A DNA stretch of 64,000 nt from Actinotignum urinale DSM 15805 (GTDB lineage: Bacteria; Actinomycetota; Actinomycetes; Actinomycetales; Actinomycetaceae): assembly GCF_000420445.1 (NCBI RefSeq), contig NZ_ATUY01000003.1, positions 69,785 through 133,784 on the forward strand. The letters are read 5' to 3'. The translations under genes and the position numbers were made by a program. Of the stretch, positions 44,097-53,101 are shown in pieces. Positions within the stretch are counted from its first letter, which is position 1, and every line of letters starts with the position of its first letter. The notes below the pieces were generated by a model. The model was not told where the DNA came from. It saw only the letters and a list, made by a program, of their open reading frames with translations, and ran no database searches.

Positions 44097-45542
44097 TCAA
44101 TTGAGGTAGTCCACGAGTTGGGTGGCGAGCCCGGTGTAGGTTGCGGGGGTGAGCGCGAGGAGGCGCGCCTCAACATCTTGTGGCAACCCCAGTTCGCGAA
44201 TGAAATCGCGCATATCTTCGCCGGTCACTTTGCGCCCGCGCGTGAGCTCCTTCAAGCGCTCATACGGATCAGCCAAGCCCTTCACGCCAGCCAGCCCGAG
44301 CGCGCGCATTGCCTGCTGGATGGGTTCGCCCAAAACTTCCCACTCGTTATCTAAATCTGCGCGGAGCTTTGCCGGGTTGGGATCCACGCCGCTAAGGCCG
44401 CGAATGAGATTATTCAGCGCGAGGAGCGAGTGCCCGAAAGCTACGCCAATATTTCGTTTCGTGGAAGAATCCGTGAGATCGCGCTGCATACGCGAGGTCA
44501 CTAAGGTTTGGGCAAGCTCCCCGAACAGCGCAGAGCTTATCTCGAAATTTGCCTCCGCGTTCTCGAACCGAATCGGGTTCACCTTATGTGGCATGGTAGA
44601 AGATCCCGTAGAACCCTGTGCCGCCAAATTCTGATGGAAATAATCCAAAGAAATATACGTCCACATGTCCGTGGCAAGATTGTGTGCAATGCGGTTGGCA
44701 TGCTGAATATCTGCGAAAAGATCCGCCATCCAGTCCGCGGGCTCGATTTGTGTGGTGAGCGGATTCCACGTTAGCCCCAAATGTTCGACGAATCCGCGCG
44801 ACAGCGCGGGCCAGTTTGCGCCTGGAACGGATACTTCGTGGGCGCCGAACGTGCCCGTAGCGCCCGAGAATTTAGCAAGGTACTCGGTTTTTTCAATTCG
44901 CGCGATTTGGCGGTGGAGGCGGTGGGCGAAAACGGCGATTTCTTTGCCGACCGTTGTGGGGGTTGCTGGTTGGCCGTGAGTGTGGGCGAGCATGGGAAGA
45001 TCTGCGTTTTCGCCGCCGAGGGAAGCGAGTTTCTCATACAATTTTTTGGCTTCCGGAAGCCAGGCAGTGTTCGTTGCTTCCTTAATGGCGAGCGCCCAGG
45101 CGATATTGTTAATATCTTCGGATGTGCAGAAAATATGCGCCATTTCTTTCAATCCAGGTAGCGCACTTTCCGGGTTTTCTTTGCCCGCAACGTCCATACG
45201 AGCCTTGAGATAGTACTCGATTGCCTTCACATCGTGCCGTGTTTCGGCTTCAATACCTGCCAGTTCCGCAATATCTTCATGCCCGAAATGTTCGACGAGA
45301 TCACGTAAATACGTGGTATCGGTATTTGTGAGTGGCTCGACTCCCTGCAAAACGCCACTGTTCGCAAGGTAAATAATCCATTCAATTTCAACATGCAGAC
45401 GGTAACGGTTAAGGGCCGCTTCGGAAAGATAGTTCACAAGCTGGGCGGTTGCTTCGCGGTAGCGTGAATCAAGAGGGGAGAGAAGGATAGGAGAGGAAGA
45501 TGCGGCGGATAAATCAATCATGTTCGTACTCGTTCCCGGCAA
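44097..45542 (-). CDS. purB: Adenylosuccinate lyase
   Basis: PurB splits adenylosuccinate to AMP and SAICAR to AICAR, releasing fumarate in purine synthesis. The 481-residue product is of the E. coli-type long branch: LSPLDSRY near 22, ETRHDVKAIEYYLK near 100, the catalytic HTHGQPATPT near 190 and the signature GSSTMPHKVNP near 315. TTG 45542 is given because AAGGAC lies eight bases before it; ATG 45521 (MIDLSAAS) is the alternative and matches homologue length better, but has no ribosome site at proper distance. Identification is secure, the start less so. Confidence 0.94.
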   Translation of the reverse strand: MPGTSTNMIDLSAASSSPILLSPLDSRYREATAQLVNYLSEAALNRYRLHVEIEWIIYLANSGVLQGVEPLTNTDTTYLRDLVEHFGHEDIAELAGIEAETRHDVKAIEYYLKARMDVAGKENPESALPGLKEMAHIFCTSEDINNIAWALAIKEATNTAWLPEAKKLYEKLASLGGENADLPMLAHTHGQPATPTTVGKEIAVFAHRLHRQIARIEKTEYLAKFSGATGTFGAHEVSVPGANWPALSRGFVEHLGLTWNPLTTQIEPADWMADLFADIQHANRIAHNLATDMWTYISLDYFHQNLAAQGSTGSSTMPHKVNPIRFENAEANFEISSALFGELAQTLVTSRMQRDLTDSSTKRNIGVAFGHSLLALNNLIRGLSGVDPNPAKLRADLDNEWEVLGEPIQQAMRALGLAGVKGLADPYERLKELTRGRKVTGEDMRDFIRELGLPQDVEARLLALTPATYTGLATQLVDYLN

Positions 45543-45705
45543 TCGTGGTTGTCCTTCTAGTGATGTGTATGGCGAGGCGTAAACCCAGGAGGCTCATAGC
45601 TTCTCCCCATCCTTATGTCAACGATACCAGGTGTGGTGGGTACTCCCGATATTCACTATTAAGCATACGGGTTGTGGCCACAAAAAATCCTGGAAACACT
45701 TTTTC

Positions 45706-45742
45706 TGTGGATAATATACGACGAAGGGCGGGCTGTGGATAA
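45706..45742. promoter_or_regulatory. Second pair of perfect DnaA boxes
   Basis: TGTGGATAA, the complement of TTATCCACA, occurs exactly at 45706-45714 and 45734-45742, 28 bp apart. They sit in the 353-bp gap 45543-45895 between the surface-protein terminator and purB. The rest of the gap holds no gene. Confidence 0.65.
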
Positions 45743-45838
45743 CATGGCCTGGTAGCCACAAGGGCATGTTTGTTACTTGCCAGATGCGTCGTTGATGAAT
45801 GTATATGTAAAAAGTGCGCGGGTTGTATAGATAAGTTG

Positions 45839-45873
45839 CGGGGGCGTATCGAACTGTGTGCGATACGCCCCCG
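45839..45873 (-). terminator. Hairpin after the surface protein gene
   Basis: Perfect 13-bp arms (45839-45851, CGGGGGCGTATCG, and 45861-45873) with a nine-base loop, 22 bp past the stop codon at 45896. No T tract. Confidence 0.75.
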
Positions 45874-45895
45874 GTAGATTACTTACGAGTTTCTG

Positions 45896-48800
45896 TTAGT
45901 TATTGATTGCCCTGCGGCCACGGCGTGCCACAGCTACGCCTGCAAGAATGAGAGCGATGCTTGCGGCCCCGGCGGTTGTCATATCAACACCGGTGTTCAC
46001 AAGCGTTGCCTTCTTGTTACCAGAACGCTTATTAGCCTGAGCAAGTTTCTCTTTTTGCGCATCCTTAGCCTTCTGGGCGACTTCGTCAGCTGCCTTCTTC
46101 TTCGCCAAAAGATCCTGGTAGACCTTCATTGCCGCAACAGCCTTAGCACGTGCCTCAGTAGCTGCCTGCTTCAAGGGAGCTACTTTAGCGAGAGCCTCAG
46201 CTGCCTCAGCATAGGCCACCTTTACGGTAGCAAGTTCAGGTTCTTCCATACCAGCCCCGGTAGCAGGATTAGCGGCCTCCCACTTTGCTTTGAGAGCTTC
46301 GGCTACTTGAGCTGCTTGGCTGGCGGCCTGTTCAGCAGCAACTGCTGTAGCTAGAGCATTATCTGCTTCAATCTTTGCTGCATCGGCTGCTTGAGCTTTC
46401 GCTATAGCGGTAGTGAGAGCATCAAGCTTCGCCTTATCTGCTTCATAGGCATCATTCTTAGCCTTTTCATCGGCTGCGAGTGGAACCAACGCATCCTCAG
46501 CAGCTTGTTGCTCTTGAGTGGCTTGAACGGAAGCGCTATTGGTTTCTTGCGCCTTTGTTTCAGCCGGCCCTACGGCAGCGTTTGCAGTATCGGCTTCTGT
46601 TTGAGCACTAGCTTTCTCAGCGTTCCTCGCATCAAGAGCATCACCCTTAGCCTTGGCATCCTCGCGAGCATCAGCCAAAGCCGTACCACTTTCTGTGGCT
46701 GCTAATTCGCTATCGGCCTGAGCTTTTTCAGTTTCCGCATCCCTAACAGCCTGCTCACCAGCGGTGACCGCATTATCTTTAGAAGTCTTATCGTTTTCCG
46801 CTTGCGTAACAGCAGTATCAGCAACGCTTACTGCCTGATCTTTTTCTTCCTTAGCTGTAGTAAGGCGCTGGACTTCCTGCTCTTTAGCCGTTAGGCGCCG
46901 GGTAGCATCATCAACAGCCGCCTGTTTTGCAGTAACGTCTGCATCTTTAGCATCACGTGTTGTTTTCGCATCCTGAACTGCTTGCTTGGCGTTATCAAGA
47001 GCCGTTTTTGCGGTATTTTCCTGCGTTACGGCTTCTTCTTTTTGAGCCTTCAGCGTAGCAAGCTCAGTGTTAGCGGCATCAATCTTTTCCTGAATCTTCG
47101 CCGGGTCAATGCTATCAATATAAGCGTTGAGCTTGGCCTCAAATTCTTCGACAGAATAGAGGGTTTCGTTCGCAATCTCATTTTTATCGAAATCAAAAGC
47201 GAACGTATTAATGTGACAGCGGTCATATCCTACGGCGCCACCATTTGTTACGGCATATCCGGTAGCTAAGGTTTCCCTCTTATTATAAGCCCCGTTGAAG
47301 TTAGGCCTATCCGTCATCGTCATATAATGTCCGATTACTCCGCCATTCTGGGTCTCGTAGTTCTTCTTTTCTCCGGTATACCAGCCAGTGAAGGGTCCGT
47401 CTATGCGATCAGTTACATGGTTTTCGTGTCCAATATGTCCGTTTTCATTAACCCAGTCATTAGCAGGCCCCCAGCTTGCATTTTCAAGGAAGGGGTTACT
47501 GGAGCGGTGGCCTAACTTATTCTTTGAAAAATTGGCGCTTAATTCTGCTTCCGCCATAAGAACAGGGGAAACCTTCAATATGGTGAGACCATCCTTGGCG
47601 CGGATTTCATTGAGAGCTTTCATCCACTGGATGGTTTTCTTCACGTTGGCTAGATTTGCCGGGTCGTTGGAATCTGCAGGATTAAGAGAGGTATCTGCCG
47701 GAACATTCTTCAACGCATTGACAGCATCCGTGGCACCAATGCTTTCGAAGAATCCGATGCTGCCCTTATCGTATTGGGTTTTAGCTGTTGCTTTATCCTG
47801 GGTGAGCTTCGTAATTTCAGCTTCCTTGGCGGTAACGGCGTTAGTTTTATTTTGAGTATTCGCCTTGGCGTTATCGTAAGCTGTTTGAAGTTCGGCAACC
47901 TTGTTTTCAGCGGCCACCACAGCTTGATCTGCTTCCGTTTTCGCGTTCTGCGCTGTTGTTAAAGCTTGCTGTGCGTTGGCCTTTTCAGTATCCAGAGCTG
48001 TCTTTTCATTCTGAGCTGTTTGAAGAGCCTGAGCGGCAGCTGTAGCTTCTTGAACCTTTGCTTCCTTAGCGGCTTTTGCGTTCTCAAGATTACGTTGAGC
48101 AGCACTCGCTTCACTCTTAGCGGCTTCCAGTGCCTGTTTCTTTTCGGCTACTTTCTGTTCAGCAGCCTTAACTTTATCTTGCGCATTCTTCACCGCTTCA
48201 CTCGAGTTAGCTTCAAGATTGCGGACCTTTTCATCTGCCGCATCTTTCGCGGCCTGTGCCTGGCTAACAGCAGTATTCGCGGCCGCTAACTTCTGATCAG
48301 CAGCAGTTTTATCAGCATTTGCCTTATCGAGAGCCGCCTGAGCATCATCGGCTGCCTTCTTCTTTTCTGTAGCAACAGCTGTTTTTGTTTCTACCTCTTT
48401 ACGTGCCACATCGGCTTTAGCTTTAGCTTCATCAGCATCCTGCTTAGCCTTATCGACTTTCCCCTGGTCGATACCGCTAGCAGCTGTTTCAGCTTCACTC
48501 TTCGCCTTATCGGCCGCTTCTTTCGCAGTGGCTGCTTGCGTAGCCTTAGCTTCAGCAACCGTTTTCGCATCTACAGCGTTATCATGGGCTGTTTTCTTTG
48601 CTTCAGCATCATCAACAGCTGCTTTCTTGCCATCATTAAACGCCTTATCGGCAGCAGCTTTCTTCTCCTGAGCGGTTTTTTCCGCATCCTGAGCTTGTTT
48701 TTCCGCTATCTTAGCATCCTGTTCCGTTTCCTCTGCTTCCTTAGCGGCCTGCTCAAGAGTGATAGAAGCATCCGGTTCTTCTGCCGGTTTTTCAGGAACT

Positions 48801-48919
48801 ACAGGAGTGCGGGGGGGGGTAGCAGAATCCTCAGGATTCGCAACAGCAAACGAGGGTACCAACATGCCAGCAGCAACAGTGGCCGCGCCAACAGCCACAA
48901 AAGACTTACGAATGGACAT
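45896..48919 (-). CDS. Coiled-coil surface protein with CAP-like domain and LVNTG sorting signal
   Basis: A 1,007-residue wall-anchored protein. A Sec signal peptide (1-27, ending SFAVA) and a Pro-rich stretch are followed by a long Ala/Glu/Lys/Gln coiled coil (about 50-390). A globular segment (about 420-590) has ALNEIRAKDGLTIL, HRSSNPF, GHENHVTDR and TGYAVTN, reminiscent of CAP/SCP-like domains in PgrA/SEC10-type surface proteins; that match is moderate. A second coiled coil (about 610-950) and a sortase signal LVNTG with hydrophobic span and RRGRR tail finish it. The coding strand has nine consecutive C at 48819-48811 (codons 34-37), a phase-variation candidate; it is in frame here. GGAAGGA precedes the ATG. 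Likely an adhesin or aggregation factor; no receptor can be named. Confidence 0.85.
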   Translation of the reverse strand: MSIRKSFVAVGAATVAAGMLVPSFAVANPEDSATPPRTPVVPEKPAEEPDASITLEQAAKEAEETEQDAKIAEKQAQDAEKTAQEKKAAADKAFNDGKKAAVDDAEAKKTAHDNAVDAKTVAEAKATQAATAKEAADKAKSEAETAASGIDQGKVDKAKQDADEAKAKADVARKEVETKTAVATEKKKAADDAQAALDKANADKTAADQKLAAANTAVSQAQAAKDAADEKVRNLEANSSEAVKNAQDKVKAAEQKVAEKKQALEAAKSEASAAQRNLENAKAAKEAKVQEATAAAQALQTAQNEKTALDTEKANAQQALTTAQNAKTEADQAVVAAENKVAELQTAYDNAKANTQNKTNAVTAKEAEITKLTQDKATAKTQYDKGSIGFFESIGATDAVNALKNVPADTSLNPADSNDPANLANVKKTIQWMKALNEIRAKDGLTILKVSPVLMAEAELSANFSKNKLGHRSSNPFLENASWGPANDWVNENGHIGHENHVTDRIDGPFTGWYTGEKKNYETQNGGVIGHYMTMTDRPNFNGAYNKRETLATGYAVTNGGAVGYDRCHINTFAFDFDKNEIANETLYSVEEFEAKLNAYIDSIDPAKIQEKIDAANTELATLKAQKEEAVTQENTAKTALDNAKQAVQDAKTTRDAKDADVTAKQAAVDDATRRLTAKEQEVQRLTTAKEEKDQAVSVADTAVTQAENDKTSKDNAVTAGEQAVRDAETEKAQADSELAATESGTALADAREDAKAKGDALDARNAEKASAQTEADTANAAVGPAETKAQETNSASVQATQEQQAAEDALVPLAADEKAKNDAYEADKAKLDALTTAIAKAQAADAAKIEADNALATAVAAEQAASQAAQVAEALKAKWEAANPATGAGMEEPELATVKVAYAEAAEALAKVAPLKQAATEARAKAVAAMKVYQDLLAKKKAADEVAQKAKDAQKEKLAQANKRSGNKKATLVNTGVDMTTAGAASIALILAGVAVARRGRRAINN
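48811..48819 (-). repeat. Nine-base G/C homopolymer near the 5' end of the surface protein gene
   Basis: G x 9 on the plus strand, read as C x 9 in codons Thr34-Pro-Pro-Arg37, just after the signal peptide. A one-base slip would truncate the protein soon after secretion signal processing. Confidence 0.9.
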
Positions 48920-49064
48920 ATTTCTATCCTTCCAGAAGTGGATACCTCGACCGTTAAGCCGAAATATATTCGATACAAATTTTCCCGAGGCGAGGCACTG
49001 CCGTCACACCTACGCGAAAGACACATCTTTTAGTCTATCAGAAATAATTTTTTCCACATACCCC

Positions 49065-49093
49065 TTTTGTCCCATATATCACTTTGTTATAAT
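49065..49093 (+). promoter_or_regulatory. Candidate promoter in the divergent surface protein/amino acid ABC region
   Basis: TTTTGT (49065-49070) and a perfect TATAAT (49088-49093), 17 bp apart, directed to the plus-strand ABC operon with a leader of about 210 bases. It lies in the 392-bp AT-rich gap 48920-49311, which must also contain the surface-protein promoter. No gene is seen there. Confidence 0.5.
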
Positions 49094-49311
49094 TTCGTAA
49101 CCTTAAATTAAAAAGCGTTAAAACTGCGGAAAATAGAGGGCGAATTAAACAAAAGTTGCCTTTATGCAAATGAATGTTTGAACGTATCATATTGTGGACA
49201 ATTCGATAAGGCGTTTGAATGTGCATTGGTACGGTATTTTCTATGACGGCACATAAGCCAACGTCGTCGATAAAAATATAAAACACTATTTATAGAAAGA
49301 GAGGAACCACC

Positions 49312-50127
49312 ATGAAAAAGGTGCTAGCTCTAATATCCGGGCTTTTCATGATTTTCGCACTCACAGGATGTGGTAGCCACGGCACAAGTGGTTCCAAAGA
49401 TGCCGATGGGGCAAAAGGAAAAGGCGGAACGCTGACCGTCGGCTTCGATGCCGGATTCCCGCCCTTCGGTTTCAAAGACGACGCAACAGGCGAATATAAA
49501 GGCTTCGACCTTGATGCAGCAAAAGAAGTTGCCAAGCGTGCAGGCCTCAAATATGGCGAAAAGGCCATTAATTGGGACTCAAAAGATGCAGAACTCAACT
49601 CGGGACAGATTGACTGCATCTGGAACGGTTTTACAATGACCGGACGCGAAGATAACTACACCTTCTCCAAGGCATACGGAAACGATCCCATTATCTATCT
49701 CGTTAAAGCCGGTAGCGGAATCAAAGACGTAGCAGACCTTAAAGATAAGCGAGCCCTCGTTCAAGCCGATTCCTCAGGACTCCAAGCTCTCAAATCTCCC
49801 GAAGCAAAGAACGTGACAGACTCCTTCAAGTCTCTCCAAGAAGTACCCGATTATATGGTTGCTTTCCAAAATCTTGAGTCCGGCGCAGCCGACGTTATTG
49901 TCATCGATAAGACAGCCGCGAAGGACATTATGAAGAAGCGTGGAGCAGACAAGTACGAAATTCTTAAAGAGCCACTCAAGAACCTCCAGTACGGAATCGG
50001 GTTCAAGAAAGGCAACACCGAACTTCGTGACAAGGTACAAAAAGCACTCGATGAGATGAAGAAAGACGGAACTCTCAAGAAACTCGCTGAAAAGTGGGAT
50101 ATTGCAGACGTTGTCATTCTTGACTAA
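49312..50127 (+). CDS. Polar amino acid ABC transporter substrate-binding lipoprotein
   Basis: A 271-residue SBP_bac_3 family protein. The signal peptide ends in lipobox ALTGC (Cys 20). Family motifs follow: LTVGFDAGFPPFGFKDDATGEYKGFDLDAAKEVAKR near 43-78, split in two lobes, SGQIDCIWNGFTMT near 100 and KRALVQADSSGLQAL near 150. The tryptophan and polar residues of the amino acid site (DCIWNGF) match cystine- or glutamine-type binders, but specificity cannot be fixed. GAGAGGAA precedes the ATG. First gene of a three-gene operon. Confidence 0.9.
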   Translation: MKKVLALISGLFMIFALTGCGSHGTSGSKDADGAKGKGGTLTVGFDAGFPPFGFKDDATGEYKGFDLDAAKEVAKRAGLKYGEKAINWDSKDAELNSGQIDCIWNGFTMTGREDNYTFSKAYGNDPIIYLVKAGSGIKDVADLKDKRALVQADSSGLQALKSPEAKNVTDSFKSLQEVPDYMVAFQNLESGAADVIVIDKTAAKDIMKKRGADKYEILKEPLKNLQYGIGFKKGNTELRDKVQKALDEMKKDGTLKKLAEKWDIADVVILD

Positions 50128-50140
50128 TACATCAACGTGA

Positions 50141-50182
50141 CGGGTGTGTCGGAAAATAAGGAACTGTTTTCCGGCACACCCG
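50141..50182 (+). terminator. Hairpin between amino acid binding protein and permease
   Basis: 16-bp arms with one G-T pair (50141-50156 and 50167-50182), a 10-base loop, 13 bp after the binding-protein stop. There is no T tract after the stem, so it is more likely an attenuator or mRNA stabiliser than a full stop. Confidence 0.7.
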
Positions 50183-50253
50183 CATTACGTCGCCCCTCTA
50201 CCGTTCCCCACAAATCAAACAGAACTTTACATCCGCGCCTCTAAAGGTTCACT

Positions 50254-50922
50254 ATGTCAACAACTTCAGCAACACTCACAAATATTCTTTACCAACTCGC
50301 CTGGGCCTCCCTCTACTCGCTCCTAATTTTCTTTATAACCCTCGCAATCTCCATCCCCTTGGGGTTGCTGGTGTATAGCGGACGAGCAAGCAAATTCCTA
50401 CCCATCGCATGGATTACACAGTTCTACATTTCCGTTATGCGTGGAACGCCACTCATGCTCCAGCTCATGATGGTGTACTTCGGCCCCTACTATATTTTCG
50501 GCATGCAAATCAGCCAAGAATACCAGTTCTACGCCGTCATTATCGCCTTTGGAATCAACTACGCCGCGTACTTTGCCGAAATATACCGTGGCGGATTCCA
50601 ATCCATACCCCAAGGGCAGCGTGAAGCGGCCTTCGTTCTCGGCTATTCCAAGCGACGCACCTTCTACACCATCGAACTGCCACAAATGTTCAGGCGCGTA
50701 TTGCCGTCGATTACCAACGAAGTCATCACCCTCGTAAAAGACACCTCCCTCGCATTCGTTCTGGGATACACGGAAATGTTCACGGTGGCTAAGCAGTTAG
50801 CGGCTTCCCAGGCATCCATGATTCCCTACGCCTGCGCCGCGGCGTTCTATTACGTCTTTAACCTTATAGTGACCGTTATTATGGGCATTGTCGAAAAACG
50901 TTTAAGCCTCTACTCGATTTAA
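50254..50922 (+). CDS. Amino acid ABC transporter permease (HisM/GlnP type)
   Basis: A 222-residue single permease with about five helices. Family motifs are YISVMRGTPLMLQLMMVYF near 67, AAYFAEIYRGGFQSIPQGQREAA near 109 (the EAA-type loop) and PSITNEVITLVKDTSLAFVLG near 151. It should form a homodimer with the ATPase encoded 144 bp downstream. The start ATG 50254 lies after AAAGG. Six codons of the intervening gaps are low in coding potential, so both gaps look like true leaders. Confidence 0.92.
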   Translation: MSTTSATLTNILYQLAWASLYSLLIFFITLAISIPLGLLVYSGRASKFLPIAWITQFYISVMRGTPLMLQLMMVYFGPYYIFGMQISQEYQFYAVIIAFGINYAAYFAEIYRGGFQSIPQGQREAAFVLGYSKRRTFYTIELPQMFRRVLPSITNEVITLVKDTSLAFVLGYTEMFTVAKQLAASQASMIPYACAAAFYYVFNLIVTVIMGIVEKRLSLYSI

Positions 50923-51066
50923 GGAAGCACATATACGACGGTGGTGAAGGCACCACAAACAATGAAAACAATGAAAACGACACCGGGTTACGTCGCCCGG
51001 CAAGCGAACAAACTTACATAAACTTACACATTCAACACAACACACGTAACAGACAGTGGGACAGAA

Positions 51067-51831
51067 ATGCCAGCTTTAGAAATACGCGAGATGAAGAAAG
51101 CCTTTGGGGGCAACCAGGTCCTCAAGGGTGTGTCACTAACGGTTGAGGAAGGCGAAGTCGTCGCGATTTTGGGGCCATCCGGTTCGGGAAAATCCACCCT
51201 CCTTCGATGCGCAACCTTCCTAGAAACCATGGATCACGGAGAAATACTGTACTTCGGGAAAACCGCGTTGAAAAAAGAATACGGTTTGAAAGTAAATAAG
51301 GAAAACGAACAAGATTTCCGCCACGATTTCGGCCTCGTTTTCCAAAACTTCAACCTTTTCCCGCACTGGACGGTTATGCGCAACCTCATGGATTCCCCGG
51401 TGAAGGTGCAAAAACGCAACGAACAAGAGGTGCGCGAACATTGCAAAGATTTGTTGCGAAGCATGGGATTGCTGGACAAGGCAAACTCGTACCCCAGTGA
51501 ACTTTCGGGAGGGCAGCAGCAACGTGTGGCGATTGCCCGCGCTCTGGCACGTAACCCCAAAATGCTCTACTTCGACGAACCAACCTCCGCGCTGGATCCC
51601 GAACTCACCGGCGAAATACTCCAGATTATTAGAAGTTTGGCAGATGACAATATGACAATGGTTATCGTCACCCACGAAATGGATTTCGCGGCAGAAGTTG
51701 CTGACCGTGCACTGTTTGTGGACAACGGAGTCGTTATCGAAGAAGGCGACGCGAAAGAACTCATTTTGCGCCCCACGGAAGAACGCACCAAGCGTTTCCT
51801 CCAAAAACTCCAGGGCAAAAATAGGCCTTAA
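51067..51831 (+). CDS. Amino acid ABC transporter ATPase (GlnQ/HisP type)
   Basis: A 254-residue ATPase: Walker A GPSGSGKST near 38, Q-loop VFQNFNLFPHWTV near 92, signature LSGGQQQRVAIARALA, Walker B LYFDEPTSALDPE and switch VTHEMDFAAEVAD are intact. It closes the operon. The 279 bp downstream (51832-52110) contain an open frame from TTG 51834 to 52103 with no recognisable family or Shine-Dalgarno; I do not call it a gene. Confidence 0.93.
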   Translation: MPALEIREMKKAFGGNQVLKGVSLTVEEGEVVAILGPSGSGKSTLLRCATFLETMDHGEILYFGKTALKKEYGLKVNKENEQDFRHDFGLVFQNFNLFPHWTVMRNLMDSPVKVQKRNEQEVREHCKDLLRSMGLLDKANSYPSELSGGQQQRVAIARALARNPKMLYFDEPTSALDPELTGEILQIIRSLADDNMTMVIVTHEMDFAAEVADRALFVDNGVVIEEGDAKELILRPTEERTKRFLQKLQGKNRP

Positions 51832-52110
51832 GTTTGCGCACAGATAGCGTGGACAGTCATCTTAGCGGTAATGCCATTTCTCGTTTGAAACTACTTGCTT
51901 TCTACGGAAGGCTTCATTGGGAGTGTTTTGAAAACCAGTTCGGAAGTCCGGATTGTAGAATTATTGTCCCTTCAAAAAGAAGAAGGCACAACGTTCAGCT
52001 CACGGCTATTGCGAATATTCTTCTTCCTCCCATGGCACACATTAAGGCATGCTATAAGGGGAAAAACGAGATAGCGCATCTCTCAAAGCCTCGTTACTTT
52101 TGATTTTCGT

Positions 52111-53046
52111 CTAGGCCTCAAGCATGGCTTCGAGCAAAAGGGCGACGCCGTTCTCGTCGAATGGCGCGGTGCTAACGCGGGCTGCGTTACGTACATAGGG
52201 TTCTGCCTGCCCCATAGCAACCCCGAGGTTAGCCCAGGACAACATGTCCACATCGTTTCCGCCATCCCCAACAGCGACGGTTGCCGAAGGGGAAATCCCC
52301 AACTCGTCGCGAAGATTTTCCACGGCGGTTGCTTTTGTGACGCCTTCCTTACCTATGTCCACCCACCCTGAACCAGTGGACGAGGATGTTGCCCACTCCA
52401 CGCCCGGTAAATCCAGAGCCCCGAGGTGCCGTCGTACAACAGTTGCGGGCATATCTGGCGTAATCATCACAAGACGTAATGCGTCGTCGATAATAAGCTT
52501 CTCTAAATCTTTTCTCACGTATGGTGGCGCTAAATAGCCGTCCGGGAAAGAGGGGCATAAAATGCGCGGGCCTTCAATGGGTTCCACGGCGAAAAGGGCG
52601 TTAGGAAGATGTGCTCCGATTTTAATAACGGCGCCACGCAACGCCTCCGGATCCATGGTGTGAATATTAAAAATCCTGTGTCGGGTAACGAGCCCGTGGT
52701 CGGTTTCCGTGAGTACTGTGCGTGGCTGGATGCCCGGGATGGTGGCGTTTCCAGTAAGGACGGTTTGGTTTCCGTTAGAGCACACCATCACGGTGTCTGT
52801 GATGCCGAGTTTGCCCACAATCGGTGCCACGCTTTGCCTTCCGCGCCCGGTTGCGATAATCATGTGTGTTCCCGCATCCAAGTGTGCCTGGTAGGCTTCG
52901 TGGACGCGGGCGGTGATGGAGTTGTTGTGGCCGAGGATTGTTCCGTCCAGGTCGAGGGCGATGAGGAGCTCGTTTCCGGCGCGCGGTATGCCGGTTTCGC
53001 GAATTGCGTTATCGAGCTGTGCACGTATGGCACGTACGTTACTCAA
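52111..53046 (-). CDS. HAD-superfamily hydrolase, Cof type
   Basis: A 311-residue phosphatase of the Cof/IIB group. Motif I LDLDGTIL near 32 (nucleophile Asp), motif II ATGRGR near 65, the conserved lysine in GKEGVTKATAV near 236 and motif IV VGDGGNDVDMLSWA near 260 are present; the cap domain lies between. These enzymes dephosphorylate sugar phosphates or cofactors such as FMN or PLP, and the substrate is open. TTG 53046 is supported by GGAGG four bases upstream. It probably forms its own unit downstream of a repeat-rich gap. Confidence 0.88.
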   Translation of the reverse strand: MSNVRAIRAQLDNAIRETGIPRAGNELLIALDLDGTILGHNNSITARVHEAYQAHLDAGTHMIIATGRGRQSVAPIVGKLGITDTVMVCSNGNQTVLTGNATIPGIQPRTVLTETDHGLVTRHRIFNIHTMDPEALRGAVIKIGAHLPNALFAVEPIEGPRILCPSFPDGYLAPPYVRKDLEKLIIDDALRLVMITPDMPATVVRRHLGALDLPGVEWATSSSTGSGWVDIGKEGVTKATAVENLRDELGISPSATVAVGDGGNDVDMLSWANLGVAMGQAEPYVRNAARVSTAPFDENGVALLLEAMLEA

Positions 53047-53101
53047 TGTTCCTCCACTTCCCTTGATGGTACGGTGTTGGTTCGACGATTGTGCTGCGTC
53101 G

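Noticed and set aside
51834-52103. 89-codon open frame from TTG after the amino acid ATPase
   Set aside because: No Shine-Dalgarno or -10 at leaderless distance, no recognisable domain; could be decayed DNA but I cannot show from what.
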